A stretch of 64,000 nucleotides of DNA from Hymenopus coronatus. Taxonomy: Eukaryota; Arthropoda; Insecta; Mantodea; Hymenopodidae. The notes under the pieces are model-generated. The model made no database searches, was not told the DNA's origin, and was given only the letters and a program-made list of their open reading frames with translations. The stretch covers positions 60,810,501 to 60,874,500 of the forward strand of contig CM060899.1 in NCBI GenBank assembly GCA_030762935.1, read 5' to 3'. The position numbers and the translations under genes were made by a program. Every line of letters starts with the position of its first letter. The stretch's first letter is position 1. Below are positions 11,233 to 22,766 of this stretch, in pieces.

Positions 11233-11451
11233 TTGGCAATATACAATTTTTGAATTTGCGTTTTAATGGTTTTAGCAAATTATTGTTATTCATCAAAATT
11301 GCGTTACTTTCTCTAGCATATATGTACATAAAATAAAAATCCTTATAATAACCCTGGTACCTAATTACTTAAACCAGGGCTAATATGCCAGATTTTTAAT
11401 ATTAAACATCACATACATAATCATTTACAGATAAATTAAAGCTAATATAAA
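11233..11451. other. Unassigned AT-rich stretch
   Basis: Contains one further H-end-like word (actttctctagcatatatgt, near 11307) but is otherwise featureless. Confidence 0.35.
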
Positions 11452-12262
11452 TGAGTCACATGACTTTCTCTATATCTCTGCAACAAATTATTGTTTCTAT
11501 TTACTTCATGCTAATCGAGAACAATTAGCAGAAATAGTCTTATTATTTGCTTCCTTATAAGTAGAAGGGAAATAAGGGAGTACCATAGGTTAAAATGATA
11601 GCCAAAAGCTGGTTGCTATGAGACTGAAGTTCCTTTGTTTGTATGGGCAGGAGTAGCCAAGGTTTTTTAAAGCTGAAACCAAAAAAACAAGGAATATCTA
11701 AAAAACGATCAACTCCATGAAAAAATGTATATAACATAAATTGTGTGTTTTAGCGTCCTCTACATTTTGGTGCAGTAAGTTTTTATCCATCTCTTACGGT
11801 TTAGCAGATATGCAAAATTCCATAACATTCATCCAGAATATAGTAGTCTTCAGAGGCTATTCCCAGAAAATTCAAGATATACATTATATTTGTCAGGTAA
11901 ATATCTGTAATATACGATATTTTAATCAAAATCGTTAGTCATTTTTTAGATAATCAAAATGTTCGTAAAAAATTCTATGTAAAGGGTAGTTGGGGATGGG
12001 GGATTTTCTTGAAAATCTTCGTGTCGCATCCTTGGAAGATACCAAACCTAAATACCAAATTTAATTTTTAACGGATAATTCGTTTTTGAGCTATGCTGTC
12101 CACAGACACACACTCACGGACCTTTTTGTAAAAATATTTTTTTTTGGATTCAGGGGGACCCAAAACATGTATTTCCGGTGAAATCCAGGTATCGAATTTT
12201 TGGGTGGAATACAATGCTTTCTCTATACACTGTGTACATAGTTCGTATAGAGAAAGTAAAAA
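11452..12262 (+). mobile_element. TH element, near full length
   Basis: From GAGTCACATGACTTTCTCTA to the palindrome at about 12221-12251 and GAAAGTAAAAA. The outer 15-20 bp of the A-end are lost. A short CA tract lies at 12107-12113. Confidence 0.85.
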
Positions 12263-12346
12263 CAGTTTAGTATTTATGTTCAGTGTCCTCTTTAAGGATG
12301 GGACACGAAGATTTTCTAAAAATCCCTCCATTGCTTTTATAAAAAA
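12263..12346 (-). mobile_element. TH internal fragment
   Basis: About 70 bp of the 'gtttagtatt...gatgggacacgaagatttt' zone in the opposite orientation, wedged between two plus-oriented copies. Confidence 0.6.
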
Positions 12347-13051
12347 TTTGATTTGTACCATTCACATGACTTTCTCCATATCCCTGCAACAAATAATTCT
12401 TAAAAAGCTTATAATTCTATTTGGTTTATGCTAATCAGATAAAAAAATTAGCAGAAAAAGTCTTATTTCTCGCATCCTTGTAAGTAGAAGCGAAATAAGG
12501 GACAACCGTAGGTTAAAGTGATAGTCAAAAGCTGGTTGCTATGTCAATGAAGTTCCTTTGTTTATATGGATAGGAGTTGAAAAGTTCCAGTAAGAGAAAA
12601 GTATACGTTTTTCATAGCAGAAACCAAAAATAAGGAATCTCACAAAAACGACGAACTCCACGAAAAAAATGTATATAACATAAATTGTGTGTTTTAATGT
12701 GCTCTACATTTTTTGTGCAGCAAGTTTTTGTCCATCTCTTACGGTTTAGCAGTTATTCAAAATTTAGTAAAATTCATCCAGAATAAACTACTCTTCAGAG
12801 GCTATTCCCAGAAAATTCAAGATATACATTTCATTTGTCAGGTAAATATGTTTAATATCCGAAATTTTAATCAAAATCGTTAGAGCTATTTTTGAGAAAA
12901 TAAAAATGTTCGAAAAAAGTTCCATGTAAAGGGTAGTTGGGGGTGGGGGGATTTTTCTCAAAATCTTCGTGTCGCATCCCTGGAAGATACTAAACTTAAA
13001 TACCAAGTTTGGTATTTTACCGACTTTTCGTTTTCGAGTTATCGTGTTCAC

Positions 13052-13096
<45 letters not shown>

Positions 13097-13238
13097 GACC
13101 TTTTTGTGAAAATGCTTTTTTTGGATATTGGGGACCCTAAAACATATATTAGCGGTGAAATCTCGGTATCGAATTTTTGGTGGAGTGCAATACTTTTTCT
13201 ATACACTATGTACATAGTGCGTATGGAGAAAGTAAAAA
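12347..13238 (+). mobile_element. TH element, full length with expanded CA tract
   Basis: A-end TTTGATTTGTACCATTCACA with ACTTTCTCCA; H-end palindrome near 13197-13228 and GAGAAAGTAAAAA. The internal microsatellite has expanded to an uninterrupted AC run at 13046-13094 (about 24 units). Confidence 0.9.
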
Positions 13239-13623
13239 TGGCTCTAGTAATTTGGATTAAAATACCCTATGTTAAAGATATTTGATGAAAAATAAAACGT
13301 TTATCTTAAATTTTATGGGAGTTGCCACTGAAGTCTTCGTTCTGAGCGACTTTTTTATAACTGGTAAACTGTAAGAGATAGACGAAAAGCTTACAAAGAA
13401 AAATGTAGATCGACTGCCTCCGTAGTGGTCGATTTCCGGCTGGGACGGGGAACTTTTCTTTAACCGGAATCATTCCGTATCCCTATGTATGTATGTGAGA
13501 ATGAATGTTGTGTATTTAATAATATAAAATGATAAACCTAATGACATAACCCACTGTGGTCAGATGAGTTGTTTCACAAGTCAAAGCTCCCGATATGACC
13601 ATACAAGTTAAAGAGAGCTATAC

Positions 13624-13654
<31 letters not shown>

Positions 13655-13917
13655 TCATGTTTCGATTTTTTTTTTTTTTTTTTTTGTAACTTCTGACCTT
13701 TGCAAAGAGAACCAAATTTCACTTGTAGTATTTGAGTACCTCTTTAGCCTTGCGTTTTTCCTCATTCCTCTTAATTATAAGGAACTAACTAATAAAGCCA
13801 TTTCTGTTCATGCTAATCAAGATAAACATTAAGTAGAGAGAAGAATAAGCTTTCGTAAGTATAGATACAGAATAGGTAGAGAAAGACATGTGAATGTAAC
13901 ACTCAGATTTTGAAATT
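13239..13917 (-). mobile_element. TH element, H-end lost, interrupted by a SINE
   Basis: TH middle at 13239-13413 ('aatggctctagtaatttgg', 'gggagttgccactgaagtc', 'aaactgtaagagatagac') and A-end half at 13655-13917 ('aactaataaagccatttctg', 'gaatgtaacactcagattt'). A family B SINE occupies 13414-13654. Confidence 0.8.
13414..13654 (+). repeat. tRNA-derived SINE, family B, with poly(A)
   Basis: Starts in the B-box region (gtggtcgatttccggctggg). The family body is shortened (tatgtatgtgagaatgaatg), followed by the tail 'cccgatatgaccatacaag' and 24 A residues (13631-13654). It is inserted in a TH copy, so it is younger than that copy. Confidence 0.75.
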
Positions 13918-13982
13918 TATAATTTAAAAATGCTAATGTGTTGAGGCTACCTGAATAAACAACAAAACAAAACATAAATTAT

Positions 13983-14172
13983 GGTCTGTTTGTGTATGCG
14001 TGTGTGTCTGTCCGCCCGTCTTCAGTTTATGTGTCTATGAAGAGCATAACTCAAAAATAAGAAGTCTATTAGGTACCAAACTTGGTATTTAAGTTAAAAT
14101 ACTGTATCTTAAAGTATTTACGTTGAAAATGAAGTGTAAATATTGAATTTTCAGAGAATAATCTATAGTGTA
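13983..14172 (-). mobile_element. TH internal fragment
   Basis: TG microsatellite zone, 'gcataactcaaaaataagaa', 'ccaaacttggtatttaag', then a jump to 'gaattttcagagaataatct'. The purine-rich CCCCACCCC zone is deleted. Confidence 0.65.
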
Positions 14173-14175
14173 AGA

Positions 14176-14338
14176 CCGATCGCCTCTCACTTACGCGGTC
14201 TAGGTTCTATCCCAAGCGACCACATGTGGTTCTCAGATTTCCCCCCGCCATCACTTTCCATCGGTGTTCCATTCCAATTATCAACAGTGTCATCGCCTGC
14301 GGAGCCATAGTAGTAAAAGCGGAGTTAAACACTAAAAA
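14176..14338 (+). repeat. Probable SINE fragment
   Basis: Contains a B-box-like 'gcggtctaggttctatccc' near the start and ends in 'gcggagttaaacactaaaaa'. It sits between two TH pieces and its A-rich end abuts a TH A-end, as at 8.77 kb. It does not clearly match families A-C. Assignment to a SINE rests on the B-box-like motif alone. Confidence 0.35.
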
Positions 14339-14339
14339 A

Positions 14340-15236
14340 TCTGATGTGTTACACTCACATGGCTTTCTCTATCTATTCTACAAACTTCTTACATAAGATT
14401 ATTCTTCTTTCTCCACCTTTCTAATCGAGGTACTCATCAGCACAATGTTCTTATTACTTAGTTCCTTATAACGTAGGAAGAAAATAAGGGAATACACTAT
14501 TCAAATGTTTTAAAAGCCGTCGTTATGCGATTGTCATTAAAAATCGCTTCTTTTCTTGGCCAGGAGTAAAAGAAAAGAAAAACGGACATTCCCGTCTGAG
14601 AAAAGTATAAGTACTTCACAACTGAAACTAATACCAATGAATACCACGAAAATGGTAAGCTCCACGAAAAAAAATGTGTATGGCATAACTTGTGTATTTT
14701 AACAAGACCTACATTTTTTGCATAGTAAGTTTTTGTCTATCTCTTACGGTTTACTAGTTATGCCAAATTAAGCAAAATTCATTCATAATAAACAGCTCTT
14801 TAGAGGCTATTCCCAGCAAATTCAAGATATACATTTTATTTGTTAGGTAAATATCTTGAATATATGATATTTTAATCAAAATCGTTAGAGCCATTTTTAA
14901 GAAAATCAAAATTTTCGAAAAAAGTTCCATGTAAAGGGTAGTTTAGGATGGATGGGGGGATTTTTCTCAAAATCTTCGTGTCGCATCCTTGGAAGATACT
15001 AAACTGAAATACCAAATTTGGTATTTTAGCTACTTTTCGTTTTTGAGTTATCGTGTTCACAGACACACGGACACACTGACACATGGACACACACGACCTT
15101 TTTCTGGAAATATCTTTTTTGGATACAGGGGACCCTAAAACATATATTTCCGGTGAAATCTCGGTATCGAATTTTTTGGTGTAGTGCAATACATTCTCTA
15201 TACACTATGTACATAATGCCTATAGAGAAAGTAAAA
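14340..15236 (+). mobile_element. TH element, full length
   Basis: A-end TCTGATGTGTTACACTCACA with GGCTTTCTCTA; H-end CTCTATACACTATGTACATA and TATAGAGAAAGTAAAA. The first ~300 bp are more diverged than the rest, suggesting a mosaic of two sub-families. The CA tract at 15060-15095 is interrupted by GG. Confidence 0.88.
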
Positions 15237-15239
15237 CTT

Positions 15240-15383
15240 AGTTCTAGTCTACTTATAAGGAACTAAGTAATAAGACCATTTTGCTATTGCGTAACTCGAT
15301 TAGCATGAAGAAAACAGAATACTAATATTCAGTAATAAGTTCGTAGAACAGGAAGAGGAAGTTATGAGAATGGAACACAGTTT
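15240..15383 (-). mobile_element. TH A-end fragment
   Basis: 'ataaggaactaagtaataag', 'gattagcatgaagaaaacag' and 'gagaatggaacacag' match the A-end region in minus orientation. Confidence 0.65.
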
Positions 15384-15475
15384 TTTGTCATAACATGCAT
15401 TTCGGGTTAAATCTCGGTATCGAATTTTTGGGTGGAATACAATACACGATGTACATAGTATGTGTAGAAGTAAAA
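15384..15475 (+). mobile_element. TH H-end fragment
   Basis: 'taaatctcggtatcgaattt', 'gggtggaatacaatacac', a shortened palindrome (gatgtacatagtatg) and GAAGTAAAAA. Together with the preceding A-end piece it forms another outward-facing pair. Confidence 0.7.
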
Positions 15476-16140
15476 ATGCGAAGCAAAAGGTAAGAGGTGG
15501 TAAACGAGAGCACAGGGAAAAGAAAATGGATTTTGTTAAAACTGTCACTCACGCACAGGGGAAGGAACCAGATTGGATTTTTTTGCCTATTTTTCATGCC
15601 TTGGGTGTGTCTCGCTAGAGCAGCAAGGGCTGTGAAAAGAAATTAATTCTGAGCCAGACCATTGTGTGCCGGAAGCAATTCCTGGGGCAGCACTCTCGTC
15701 TGGTCTTTTCTCAAGAGAACGGAGCAAAAAACCTGCTCGTGCAAGCATATGACACTCGTAGCTTGGTGCTACAACTACTTGCCGAGATTCATAGTAACGT
15801 CTTCAGGGAAATTTATTTCCATTCGCTGATGCCCTCGAGTACTCCCAAAAAAACGTAGCTTTTCAAACTTCGGGAACCCCAAACTTTTCCTTTAAGCCTC
15901 AAACATATCATCAGCACCAAGCATTACGTCTGAGGCAGATCTTGCGCATAGGGGAAGTTGCTTTCCTTCCCTCCCTCTCTGTAACGTCTGAGAGGGAAAA
16001 TAGAGATGCTAGCTTGGCGCGAATAACACAACCACAACAGCGTGCAGCGTCATACAATTATTTCAAATTAGGTGAAAGTAATTGTTGGCACATTTCCATA
16101 ATTACTGTATTTATAAAAATCAAAAATTTAATTTATTTAA
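15476..16140. other. Unassigned region
   Basis: The longest plus-strand frames (15664-15858 and 15942-16157) are 64-71 codons long and carry no motif I recognise. No repeat of the families described here was found. Confidence 0.35.
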
Positions 16141-16905
16141 TCGTACTATGTGCATAGTGTATACAGAAGGTATTGCACTCCACCGAAAAAGTCGATACCG
16201 AAATTTCACCGGAAATACAGTTTTAGGATTTCCTGAATAAAAAAAACACTTTTAGAAAAAGGTTCGTGTGTCTGTGAATACGATAACGCAAAAACTATAA
16301 GTCTGTAAAATACCATACTTGGTATTTAAATTTAGCATCTTCCAGGAATGCGACACGAAGATTTGGAGAAACGTCTATATCCCCCCCACCAACTACCCTT
16401 TAAATGCAAAACATTTCGAAAATCTTAATTTTGTCGTAATGGCTCTAAAACTTTTGATTAAAATATCGTATACTAAAGACATTTACATGACAAAATGTAC
16501 GCCTATCTTGAGTTTTCTGGTAGTAACCGCTAAAGACCTTTTTATTCTGAATGCCTTTTTTGTTTGTTTGAATTTTGCATAACAACATTACTAACATAGA
16601 TCACGTTAAAACACATAATGTATGTCATAGACGTGTTTTGTGTAGAGCTGGCTGTTTCTGAGATATTTCTTGTTATTGGTTTCAATTTTAAATTACTTAA
16701 ACTTTTCTCAAACAGGAAGTGTTATACTGCAGGCCATGCAAAGCGAGCCGAACTTCTGATGTTCCATATAAGACCAGCTTTTAAAAGAAGTGACTATCAA
16801 TTTAGCCTAGTGTGTTCTCTTGTTGTCCTTCTATTTACAAGAGCGCAAGTAATAAGACAATTTCTGCTAATGTTTACCTTGATTAGCGTGTCTGAAAAAA
16901 AAATC
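16141..16905 (-). mobile_element. TH element, tips trimmed
   Basis: From a half palindrome (actatgtgcatagtgtata) through CCCCCCACCAACTACCCTTT and 'ctaatgtttaccttgattag'. It ends before the A-end, at an A-rich junction with the next copy. Confidence 0.8.
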
Positions 16906-16911
16906 TTTTGT

Positions 16912-17178
16912 AAGGAATGTTCGTATTGCATGCCACCCAAAAATTCGATATCGAGATTTTATCGGAAATATATGTTTTAAGGTCCCCAGTATTAAAAAAA
17001 ATTAGAAAAAGGACCGTGAGTGTGCGTCTGTGAACACGTAGCTCAAAAACGAAAAGTCGGTAAAAAACCAAAGTTGGTATTTAAGTTTAGTATCTTCCAG
17101 GGATGCGACACGAAGATTTTGAGAAAAATCCCCCCACCCCAAACTATCCTTTGCATGGAACTTTTTTCGAAAATTTTT
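16912..17178 (-). mobile_element. TH H-end half
   Basis: 'attcgatatcgagatttta', 'caaaaacgaaaagtcggt', GATGCGACACGAAGATTTTG and CCCCACCCCAAACTATCC. It breaks at about 17178, where a second microsatellite zone begins. Confidence 0.8.
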
Positions 17179-17677
17179 GTGTGTGTTTGTGCGTCTGTGG
17201 CAGCATAGCTCAAAAACGAAAAGGCCGTTGAATACCAAACTTGGTATTTAACTTTGGTATCTTCCAAGAAATCGGCACGAAGATTATCAAGAAAAATCCC
17301 GCGCCCAACTATCTTTTACATGGAAAAATTTTCAAAAATTTTGATTTTATTAAAAATGGCTCTAACGATTTTGATTAAAATATCGTATATTAAAGATATT
17401 TACCTGAAAAATATAATGTATTTCTTGAATTTTTTGGGAATAGCTTCTGAAGACTACTTTATTCTGGATGAATTTTGCGGAATTTTGCATAACTGCCTAA
17501 CCGTCAGAGATGGACAAAAACTTACCATACAAAAAATGTAGAGCACGTTAAAACACACCATTTATGTTATGTACATTTTTTCGTGTAGTTGGTCGTTTTT
17601 AAGTCATTCCTTGATTTAGTTTCAGCTTTAAACACTTATGTAGAGAAAGTCATGCGAATGGAAACACACAAGATTTT
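17179..17677 (-). mobile_element. TH element, starting at the microsatellite
   Basis: Begins with the TG-rich zone and 'agctcaaaaacgaaaaggcc', repeating sequence just covered by the preceding half copy. It continues to 'gaatggaaacacacaagatt'. A deletion removes the 'ggaatttgtcaactcc' to 'agcaagtaataag' zone near 17630. Confidence 0.8.
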
Positions 17678-17684
17678 TTCCATA

Positions 17685-17822
17685 TTTGGAGAAGACGAAT
17701 GTTGAGTAAATTTAAGCCCCATGGACCCTGAGATCATTTGAGCATCATTTCACCAATTTCATTCATCGCCCAATATGACCAACCAGATTAAAGGACGTTA
17801 AGCTATAAATAAATAAATAAAA
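17685..17822 (+). repeat. SINE family A, 5' truncated
   Basis: Carries only the 3' part: 'agacgaatgttgagtaaatt', 'gagatcatttgagcatcatt', 'cccaatatgaccaacc', 'gttaaaggacgttaa'-like, ending in (TAAA)n. Truncation at the 5' side is typical of LINE-mobilised SINEs. Confidence 0.75.
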
Positions 17823-18283
17823 CCTTCACTTTTCGCTCAACAATAAATTCTGCTCGATTGCATCCGCGTGTTTGTGAAGCAATAAAACTCAAGTGAAAGC
17901 TTGGTTAGGACTTTTTAAAAATGAGCGGCTGTTAATCGCTGCCATATTATCTGTTATTCAGAAGTTTGGGGATTGTCTGCAGAGGTTGGCTACGATTGTG
18001 ACAAATGATGTACATGTTAGCTGCTATGGGAGAGGCAATAGTCTGGTAGTCATCGTTTGTTTCTGTCTGCTCGCGTCACACGTTCGAAAATGCCCCCTCC
18101 CCTTTTTTGTTGGATACATTATACATCATAGCTCAGAAATTATGACGGTATTTTGTCTTAGGGGAATCGAAGTGCCCTATCTTGCCACTGTTAAAAGTTT
18201 CACCCATTATCTCAGAAACTATTTAAGATAATGAGTTTTTCAAGGTGTATTCAGCAATACCTTTACTGTTGATTGATGAAAAA
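17823..18283. other. Unassigned region with a 112-codon open frame
   Basis: An open frame at 17893-18231 (+) is hydrophobic-rich but has no motif that I recognise. There is no splice or coding context to support it. It may be a remnant of an unrecognised transposon. Confidence 0.3.
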
Positions 18284-19140
18284 TCTGAGGTGTTCCATTC
18301 ACATGACTTTCTCTATATCGCTGTAACAAATTATTGTTAATAAGCTTATCTTTTATTTATTTCATGCTAATCAAGAAAAATTAATAGAAATAGTCTTATT
18401 TCTTGCTTTATTGTAAGTAGAAGTGAAATAAGGGAATACCATAGGTTAAAGTGAAAGCCAAAAGCTGGTGGCTATGTGACTGATGTTCCTTTGTTTGTAT
18501 GAACAAGAGTTGACAAATTCCTGTATGAGAAAAGTATAAGTTTTTCAAAGCTGAAACCAAGAAAAAGGAATATCTCAAAAATGATCAACTCCACGAAAAA
18601 AAGGTATATAACATAAATTGTGTGTTTTAACGTGCTCTACATTTTTTGTGGGTTAAGTTCTTGTCCATCCCTTACGGTTTAGTAGTTATGAAAAATTCAT
18701 CCAGAATAAAGTAGTCTTCAGAGGCTTTTCCCAGAAAATTCAAAATATACATTTTATTTGTCAGGTAAATAGCTTTAATATACGATATTTTAATCAAAAT
18801 CGTTAGAGCCATTTTTTAGAAAATCAAAATTTTCGAAAAAAGTTGCACGTAAAGGGTAGTTTGGGGTGGGGGGAGTTTTCTCAAAATCCTCGTGTCGCAT
18901 CCCTGGAAGATACTCAACTTAAATACCAAGTTTGGTATTTTACCGACTTTTCGTTTTTGAGTTATCGTGTTCACAGACACACGGACACACACACACGGAC
19001 CTTTTTCTGAAAATACTTTTTTTTTGATAAAGGGGACCCTAAAACATATATTTCCGGTGAAATCTCGGTATCGAAGTTTTTGGTGAAGTACAACACATTC
19101 TCTATTCACTATGTACATAGTGAGTATAGAGAAAATAAAA
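18284..19140 (+). mobile_element. TH element, full length
   Basis: A-end TCTGAGGTGTTCCATTCACA with ACTTTCTCTA; H-end CTCTATTCACTATGTACATA and GAGAAAATAAAAA. The length is about 857 bp. CA tract near 18981-18995. Confidence 0.9.
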
Positions 19141-19234
19141 ATAGAATACTTCTATTCATTAGGAGGAATGGAATGATTTTTTTAAATAAAACTCTTGAAA
19201 ATGATTTTTTTTTATTTTTTATTTATTTATTTAT

Positions 19235-19348
19235 TCAGGGGGGGACCCCAAACATGTATTTCCGGTGAAATATCGGTATCGAATTTTGGGTGGAATACAA
19301 TACCTTCTCTATGTACTAAGTACATAGTACGTATAGAGAAAGTAAAAA
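19235..19348 (+). mobile_element. TH H-end fragment
   Basis: 'ggggaccccaaacatgtatt', 'aaatatcggtatcgaatttt', a palindrome variant CTATGTACTAAGTACATAG and TATAGAGAAAGTAAAAAA. Confidence 0.8.
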
Positions 19349-19918
19349 ATGTAACAATTTTCCAAACACAACTTACACAATATTTCAAAAGTATCACATG
19401 AAATAAATATGAGCGGGATGCCAATGCTGCGAATAGCTAAAGTAGAACTTTCCGACCAAAATTAAAAAAAAAAAGCTATTGACGTTTTATCGAGTGAGTG
19501 TATCAGAATGCTCTAAAAAAAGCTACTGTGCAGAATTATTTTCAACAATATCTTTTGAAACTGTTCACAATTAGAGTACCTCTATGAAAGTTATACCAAA
19601 ATGTGCGGGAGATTCGAAATAATCATCTGCTATAAAAACATGAAATTGGAAAAAAAAATATTAAAATTCCATTTCGACTCCCTTTAAGGTTTTGGAAAAT
19701 CCACAGTTTATAAGATATTTATTGAAATGCATAACAGTTATTAAATACAATCTTTTAACATGTACAAAAATTCTAGCACACGTGGCTGTTTAAATAATAA
19801 TTTTATTGTTTAAATTTATCGTTTTAAGAAAATGCGCTACATGATACATTTTTAAACATATTCACATACAAAATCCAGTTTTACAGAAAATTGGTTTACA
19901 AATAGATTTGTCATATTA
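19349..19918. other. Unassigned AT-rich region
   Basis: Very AT-rich, no recognisable gene or repeat. Confidence 0.4.
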
Positions 19919-20625
19919 GTTTTTACTTTCTCTGGCACGTATGTACAATTTCCATCGTAGATAGAGAATATATTGTATTCCACCCAAAAATTCGATACCC
20001 AGATTTCAACGGAAATCCATATTTTGAGATCCCTAAATAAAAAAAAAAATTAGAAACGTAAACGTCCGTGTATATGACTGTGGGCAGCATAGCTCAAAAA
20101 CGAAAAGTCGGTTAAATGCTAATCTTGGTATTTAAGTTCAAAGTCTTCTAAGTATGCGATACGAAACATTTGCAGAAAATCGCCCTGAATTTTCTGGGAA
20201 TAGCCTCTTGAGGACCTCTTTACTCTGAATTTTGCGTAACTGCGAAACCGTAAGAGATAGGCAAAAACTTACTACACAAAAATGTAGATCACGTTAAAAC
20301 ACACAATTTGTCATATACGTTTTGTTCGTGGAGTTGATCGTTTTTGAGATATTCCTTGTTATTGGTTTCAGCTTTAAAATACTCATACTTTTGTCATACG
20401 GGAATTTGTCAACTCCTGTCCAAACAAATAAAGGAACTTCAGTCACATAGCAACCAGCTTTTGACTATCACTTTAACCTATGATACTCTTATTGTTGCGC
20501 TTCTACTTACAAGGAAGCAAGTAATAAGACTATTTCTGCTAATGTTTTCTCGATTAGCATGAAGTAAATGGAAGCATAAGCTTTTTAACAATAATTTGTT
20601 GCAGAGATAGACAGTGAAGATTTTG
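19919..20625 (-). mobile_element. TH element with internal deletion
   Basis: H-end TTTTTACTTTCTCTGGCACG with a decayed palindrome. At about 20184 the CCCC zone jumps directly to 'tgaattttctgggaatagcc', which removes roughly 140 bp. The A-end is degenerate after 'gttgcagagatag'. Confidence 0.82.
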
Positions 20626-20890
20626 AGGACAGACAGATGTTTGTCAAAAGCAGCAGAAAAGTAACTTTCACATACGATCCGCCGCCGCTAGAAGAGATGT
20701 AATGAACCTGTTTACACACATTTCTTATGCATGGAGCACAGGTTGCTCTACTAACGCCTGGGCGGGGAAAGCGGGGAACCTGTTCCCTGTACCTTCCCTC
20801 CGTGACTCACGAAGACTTTCGTTGTCTAACTGCATGAGTGTTCTTGACCTGTCAAACGGTGCAACTAATTTGCCTCTTTAATCTCGGTCA
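20626..20890. other. Unassigned region
   Basis: GC-richer than its surroundings (GCCGCCGCTAG, GGGCGGGGAAAGCGGGG). No gene was recognised. Confidence 0.35.
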
Positions 20891-20996
20891 TTTTTACTTT
20901 CTCTACAGTACTATGAACGTAGTGTATAGAGAAGGTATTGTAATGTACCCCAAAAATTCGATACCGAGATTTCACTGGAAATTTGTATCCCCCTGA

Positions 20997-21052
<56 letters not shown>

Positions 21053-21753
21053 AAGGAAAAGGTGTGTGTGTGGGGGGGGGGGTGACAGCATAGCTCAAAA
21101 ACGATAAGAGCGTTGAACAAACTTGGTATTTAAGTTTGATATCTTCCAAGGATGCGACACGAAGATTTTCAAGAAAATCCCCCCCACCCCATAATACACT
21201 TTACTGGAAACATTTTCAAAATTTTTGATTTTCTCAAAAATAGCTCTAAACGATATTGATTAAAATCACTTATATAAGATATTTATATACCAAATAGAAT
21301 GTCTATCTTGAATATTCTGGAAATAGTCTCTAAAGACGTCTTTATTCTGGGTGTTTTTAATTTTTACAACTGTAAGAGATAGACGAAAACTTGCTACACA
21401 AAAGATGTAGATCCGATAAAACACCCAATTTATGTCATATACATTTTTTTCGTGGAGTTGATCGTTTTTGAGTTACTCCTTGTTATCGGTTTCAGCTTTA
21501 AAAAACATACTTTTCTTATACAGGAATTTCTCAAGTCCTGTCCATACAAAGAAACTTCAGTCACATAGCAACCAACTTTTGACTGTCACTTTAACCTGTG
21601 GTACTCCCTTATTTCGCTTCTACTTACAAGGAAGCAAGTAATAAGACTATATCTGCTATTTTTTCTCGATTAAAATGAAGTAAATAGAAGGATAAGTTTC
21701 TTAACAATAATTTGTTGCAGCGATGTAGAGAAAGTAATGTGAATGGAACACAT
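20891..21753 (-). mobile_element. TH element, full length, with a 50-A run
   Basis: H-end TTTTTACTTTCTCTACAG and palindrome to A-end GAATGGAACACA. The short A-run found in all copies beside the microsatellite is expanded here to 51 uninterrupted A (20999-21050). It is followed by a G-run at 21071-21082. Confidence 0.88.
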
Positions 21754-21924
21754 GGGCCTGTTTAAAATGGAAGCAGCAGTTTGCTATGTTGCCGATCTTT
21801 TGTAACACGAGCCTTCTGTGGTTATACACCTGCACAAGCAGCCCTCATGCAACCAACCGTTCAGCTTTCATTGTCTGTGGAAACAAACTTCCATACAACA
21901 TTCTGAGGAACCTTAGCTGAAAAA
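21754..21924. other. Short unassigned spacer
   Basis: About 170 bp separating oppositely oriented TH copies; nothing recognised. Confidence 0.35.
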
Positions 21925-22766
21925 TCTGATGTGTTCCATTCACATGACTTTCTCTACATCTCTGCAACGAATTATTCTATTTATTTCATTTAATGGAGCA
22001 AAAATTAGCAGAAATAGTCTTATTACTTGCTTCCTTGTTAGTAGAAGCGAAATAAGGGGGTACCATAGGTTAAAGTGATAGTCAAAAGCTGGTTGCTCTG
22101 CGACTGAAGTTCATTTGTTTGTATGGACACGAGTCCACAAAGTACTGTATGAGAAAATTATAAGTTTTTATAGCTGAAACCAAAAACAAGGAATATCTCA
22201 AAAACAATCAACTCCACGAAAAAAATGTATATAACCTAAATTGTGTTTTAAGGTGCTCTACATTTGTTGTGTGGTAAGTTTCTGTCCATCTCTTACGGTT
22301 TAGCAGTTATTCAAAATTCCGTAAAATTGACCCAGAATAAAGTAGTCTTCAGAGGCTATTCCCAGAAAATTCAAAATATATATTTTATTTGTCAGGTAAA
22401 TATCTTTAATATACGATATTTTAATCAAAATCGTTCGCCATTTTTTAGAAAATCAAAATTTTCGAAAAAAGTTCCATGTAAAGGGTAGTTGGGGTGGAGG
22501 GATTTTTCTCAAAATCTTCGTGTCACATCCCTGGAAGATATTAAACTTAAATACCAAGTTTGGTATTTTACCGACTTTTCGTTTTTGAGTTGTCGTGTTC
22601 ACGGACACACACGCACACACACGGACCTTTTTCTGAAAATACTTCTTTTGGATACAGGGGACCCTAAAACATATATTTCCGGTGAAATCTTGGTATCGAA
22701 ATTTTTGGTGGAGTGTAATACCTTCTCTATACACTATGTACATAGCACGTATAGAGAAAGTAAAAA
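21925..22766 (+). mobile_element. TH element, full length
   Basis: A-end TCTGATGTGTTCCATTCACA; H-end CTCTATACACTATGTACATA and TATAGAGAAAGTAAAAA. It is followed without spacer by the A-end of another copy. Confidence 0.9.

Noticed and set aside
17893..18231. 112-codon open frame as a candidate gene
   Set aside because: No recognisable domain, no splice or transcript support, and unusual composition; left as unassigned.
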